From a virus, in the IMG/VR virus record IMGVR_UViG_3300030108_001051, positions 1 through 24,481 of that record: a stretch of 24,481 nucleotides of DNA; one strand, 5' to 3'. Shown piece by piece: positions 23,093 through 24,481 of this stretch; within the stretch, counting starts at the first letter, position 1; every line of letters starts with the position of its first letter. A model generated the notes under the pieces. It saw nothing but the letters and a program-made list of their open reading frames with translations. It was not told where the DNA came from and ran no database searches. The translations under genes and the position numbers were made by a program.

Positions 23093-23565
23093 CACAACAA
23101 AGTTGGTTAGATGAAGAACCTAAAAATCCAAAGATAGAAAAGAAAATGAATGTTCCATCATTAAAATGGGATTTAGAAGAAAAACCACATTTAGAATTTG
23201 CCGAAGCTTGGCGACAGACTAATGAAGGATTACAAGAATATTTAACTATGTATGGTAACTATAAGTCATATTTAGAGTATGCCTTGTCAGACGTACAAGC
23301 TCAAGCAAAACTATTAGCAGACCAATTTGATGAAGCCATGTCAGTCACTATGTATAAATTTGTAAAACAAAATACTGATGCAAAACGAATGGTAAAAGAA
23401 CAAGTTAAGGGTGCAGTTATAGATGCCAATCCTAATCTTAAAGACCACGCACATCAACTAAGGGAAGCTCAAGCAGAAGTTTTAAGACTGGAAGGTTTGC
23501 TAGCTTCATATACAACAGCGTTTAATACGATTAGCAGAATCATATCTTTAAGGATTACGAAATAA
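23089..23565 (+). CDS. Helical protein, possible UvsY-like recombination mediator
   Basis: The ATG overlaps the previous TGA. The 158-residue protein is nearly all helical after a disordered, charged N-terminus. Residues 35-95 form two helices (YLTMYGNYKSYLEYALSD and onwards). A basic hinge (KQNTDAKRMVKEQVKG) then leads to a final coiled helix (HQLREAQAEVLRLEGLLASY and FNTISRIISLRI). The layout and the 'ANPNLK' turn before a long C-terminal helix resemble T4 UvsY, which loads UvsX on gp32-coated ssDNA; recombinase and gp32-like genes are present in this window. Similarity is in layout rather than identical residues, so the assignment is tentative. It could be another coiled-coil replication accessory. 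Confidence 0.4.
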   Translation: MTQQSWLDEEPKNPKIEKKMNVPSLKWDLEEKPHLEFAEAWRQTNEGLQEYLTMYGNYKSYLEYALSDVQAQAKLLADQFDEAMSVTMYKFVKQNTDAKRMVKEQVKGAVIDANPNLKDHAHQLREAQAEVLRLEGLLASYTTAFNTISRIISLRITK

Positions 23566-24038
23566 TGTACATGGGAGTTGATTGTTCATCAAAAGGGGTG
23601 CATGCTGTATTAATTGATGACGGTTGTAGACTCGTTAGTACATTTAAAATTAATGTAAAAAAAGCAGATTTTAGTGAAAGAATTACTGAAATCTTTGATA
23701 AATTTCAAAGTGAAATAAGTAAAATAAAGATAAGGAAATCTGCTATAGAAAAGGCAATTTATATTCAAAATGCGAAAGCAACTATCCAGATTGCTTCGGT
23801 TGTCACTGCGATACAGTTAGCTTGCCATAAGCAGAGTGTCCCTTGTTATTTAGTAGATAACAAGACTTGGAAGAAAGATATAATAGGTAAAGGGAACTCC
23901 TCTAAACAAGACATCATGGAATATGCTGTTGATAAATGGGGGGATGTTTTTACTGAACAAGATTATGCTGATGCGGCTTGTATCGCATTACATGCACAAA
24001 AGGAGAGTATAGAAAATGGGAGTGCCAAGGGGATATAA
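23565..24038 (+). CDS. RuvC-like Holliday junction resolvase
   Basis: The ATG overlaps the preceding TAA by 1 nt. The 157-residue protein has the RNase H-like fold signature: strand 1 MYMGVDCSSKGVHAVLID with Asp6, a second acidic strand SAIEKAIYI with Glu62, and C-terminal EQDYADAACIALHA with Asp133 and Asp136. The four acidic residues match the RuvC catalytic tetrad, and KTWKKDIIGKGNSSKQDI supplies the basic pre-catalytic helix region. It would cut four-way junctions left by recombination-driven replication, before packaging. It is shorter than cellular RuvC, as phage versions often are. The next gene starts within its last 23 nt. Confidence 0.75.
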   Translation: MYMGVDCSSKGVHAVLIDDGCRLVSTFKINVKKADFSERITEIFDKFQSEISKIKIRKSAIEKAIYIQNAKATIQIASVVTAIQLACHKQSVPCYLVDNKTWKKDIIGKGNSSKQDIMEYAVDKWGDVFTEQDYADAACIALHAQKESIENGSAKGI

Positions 24039-24481
24039 GAAAGCAAATGATAAGCCAACATTTCGTTTTAATACAAAGGCTAAACATGTTGCTAAAGGAA
24101 CAGTAGACAGTCTTCCTACTGAAAGAGGTAAGAAGAAAAAAATGACTGCTGAAGAGTTCAAGAAGAAGTACGCCAAAGTAGTTTGGTGTGATTTTTATAA
24201 ATGTATATATAACGAAACACCAAAAGGAGCTAGTAGAACAATAGGAACAATACTTGATAATCCACAGTATAAACCACTAGGTCCTAAAGATGAAGGTTGG
24301 ATTGGTGTATGTGGAACACGAAAACCTGAAATAGCCATAAGATTTAAAACTGTTATTTCTAATGGCGTGAAAGAAAAAGTCCCTCACTGTTTTAATGGTA
24401 CAAGTAATCAAACAGGGAGAATGGACATGAGTAGATTCTTACAATCAAACGGAACACCGTTTGGTGGTAGCATTGAATCAC
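24016..24481 (+). CDS. Uncharacterised protein (3' partial, runs off the window)
   Basis: ATG 24016 is preceded by AGGAGA at 24001-24006 and lies inside the 3' end of the resolvase gene. The frame stays open to the window end, giving at least 155 residues. The first 60 residues are strongly basic (MGVPRGYKKAN, GKKKKMTAEEFKKKYAK). Later segments contain VVWCDFYKCIYNE and GWIGVCGTRKPEIAIRF, so three cysteines and several aromatics are present, then SRFLQSNGTPFGG near the end. I recognise no family. The missing C-terminus could hold further domains. The basic N-terminus suggests nucleic-acid contact; that is inference. Confidence 0.6.
   Translation, partial: MGVPRGYKKANDKPTFRFNTKAKHVAKGTVDSLPTERGKKKKMTAEEFKKKYAKVVWCDFYKCIYNETPKGASRTIGTILDNPQYKPLGPKDEGWIGVCGTRKPEIAIRFKTVISNGVKEKVPHCFNGTSNQTGRMDMSRFLQSNGTPFGGSIES

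Noticed and set aside
1-24481. tRNA genes, insertion sequences or CRISPR arrays
   Set aside because: No tRNA-like cloverleaf, transposase motif, or regularly spaced direct repeats were found on reading the window. The longest gene-free stretch is about 93 nt.

Overview
The window is a stretch of a tailed double-stranded DNA bacteriophage genome. All supported genes lie on the + strand, packed end to end with 1-50 nt overlaps or gaps of a few bases. Base composition is strongly AT-rich (about one third G+C by eye). The only clear intergenic space is about 93 nt (1453-1545). The protein set is siphovirus-like: a tail tube protein without a sheath, a G/GT-type tail chaperone pair, a tape measure, a distal-tail-like protein and a large hub/fibre. 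AT-richness, kelch-like fibre repeats and an S74-capped tail protein resemble phages of AT-rich marine bacteria such as SAR11-type Alphaproteobacteria; the host is an inference that nothing here proves.

Region 1 (1-12517) is the structural module. It holds the end of a glycine/serine-rich kelch-like fibre protein and two uncharacterised proteins. A perfect consensus sigma70-type promoter (TTGACA, 17 bp, TATAAT at 1483-1511) follows. Downstream come two small proteins, a head-tail adaptor, a tail-terminator-like protein, the major tail protein, the two tail-assembly-chaperone ORFs, a short tape measure, a distal-tail-like protein, a 1443-residue hub/fibre ending in a Peptidase_S74 chaperone, and an 11-cysteine mini-protein. 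The chaperone ORFs are joined by a textbook -1 frameshift signal: a seven-A slippery run, a 5-nt spacer and a 10-bp stem.

Region 2 (12505-13870) holds a helix-turn-helix/zinc-finger protein, a phage-encoded sigma-70-like factor and one unknown protein. This small regulatory block sits between the structural and replication genes and could control the switch between them.

Region 3 (13867-24481) is the replication, recombination and nucleotide-metabolism module. Replication proteins are a DnaB-like helicase, a CHC2/Toprim primase, a gp32-like ssDNA-binding protein and a family A DNA polymerase with proofreading exonuclease. Recombination and nuclease proteins are a RecA/UvsX-like recombinase, a possible UvsY-like mediator, a PD-(D/E)XK nuclease, a Vsr/DUF559-like nuclease, a Cas4-like nuclease with a possible Fe-S cluster and a RuvC-like resolvase. 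Accessory genes are DUF3310, MazG-like, a 51-residue zinc-ribbon protein and several unknowns. Most unexpected is a TrpF-like TIM barrel (22358-23092) in the recombination block, whose usual catalytic cysteine position appears to be threonine. The content suggests recombination-coupled replication of T4 type carried by a siphovirus. Several genes appear to start with TTG or GTG, supported by Shine-Dalgarno placement.
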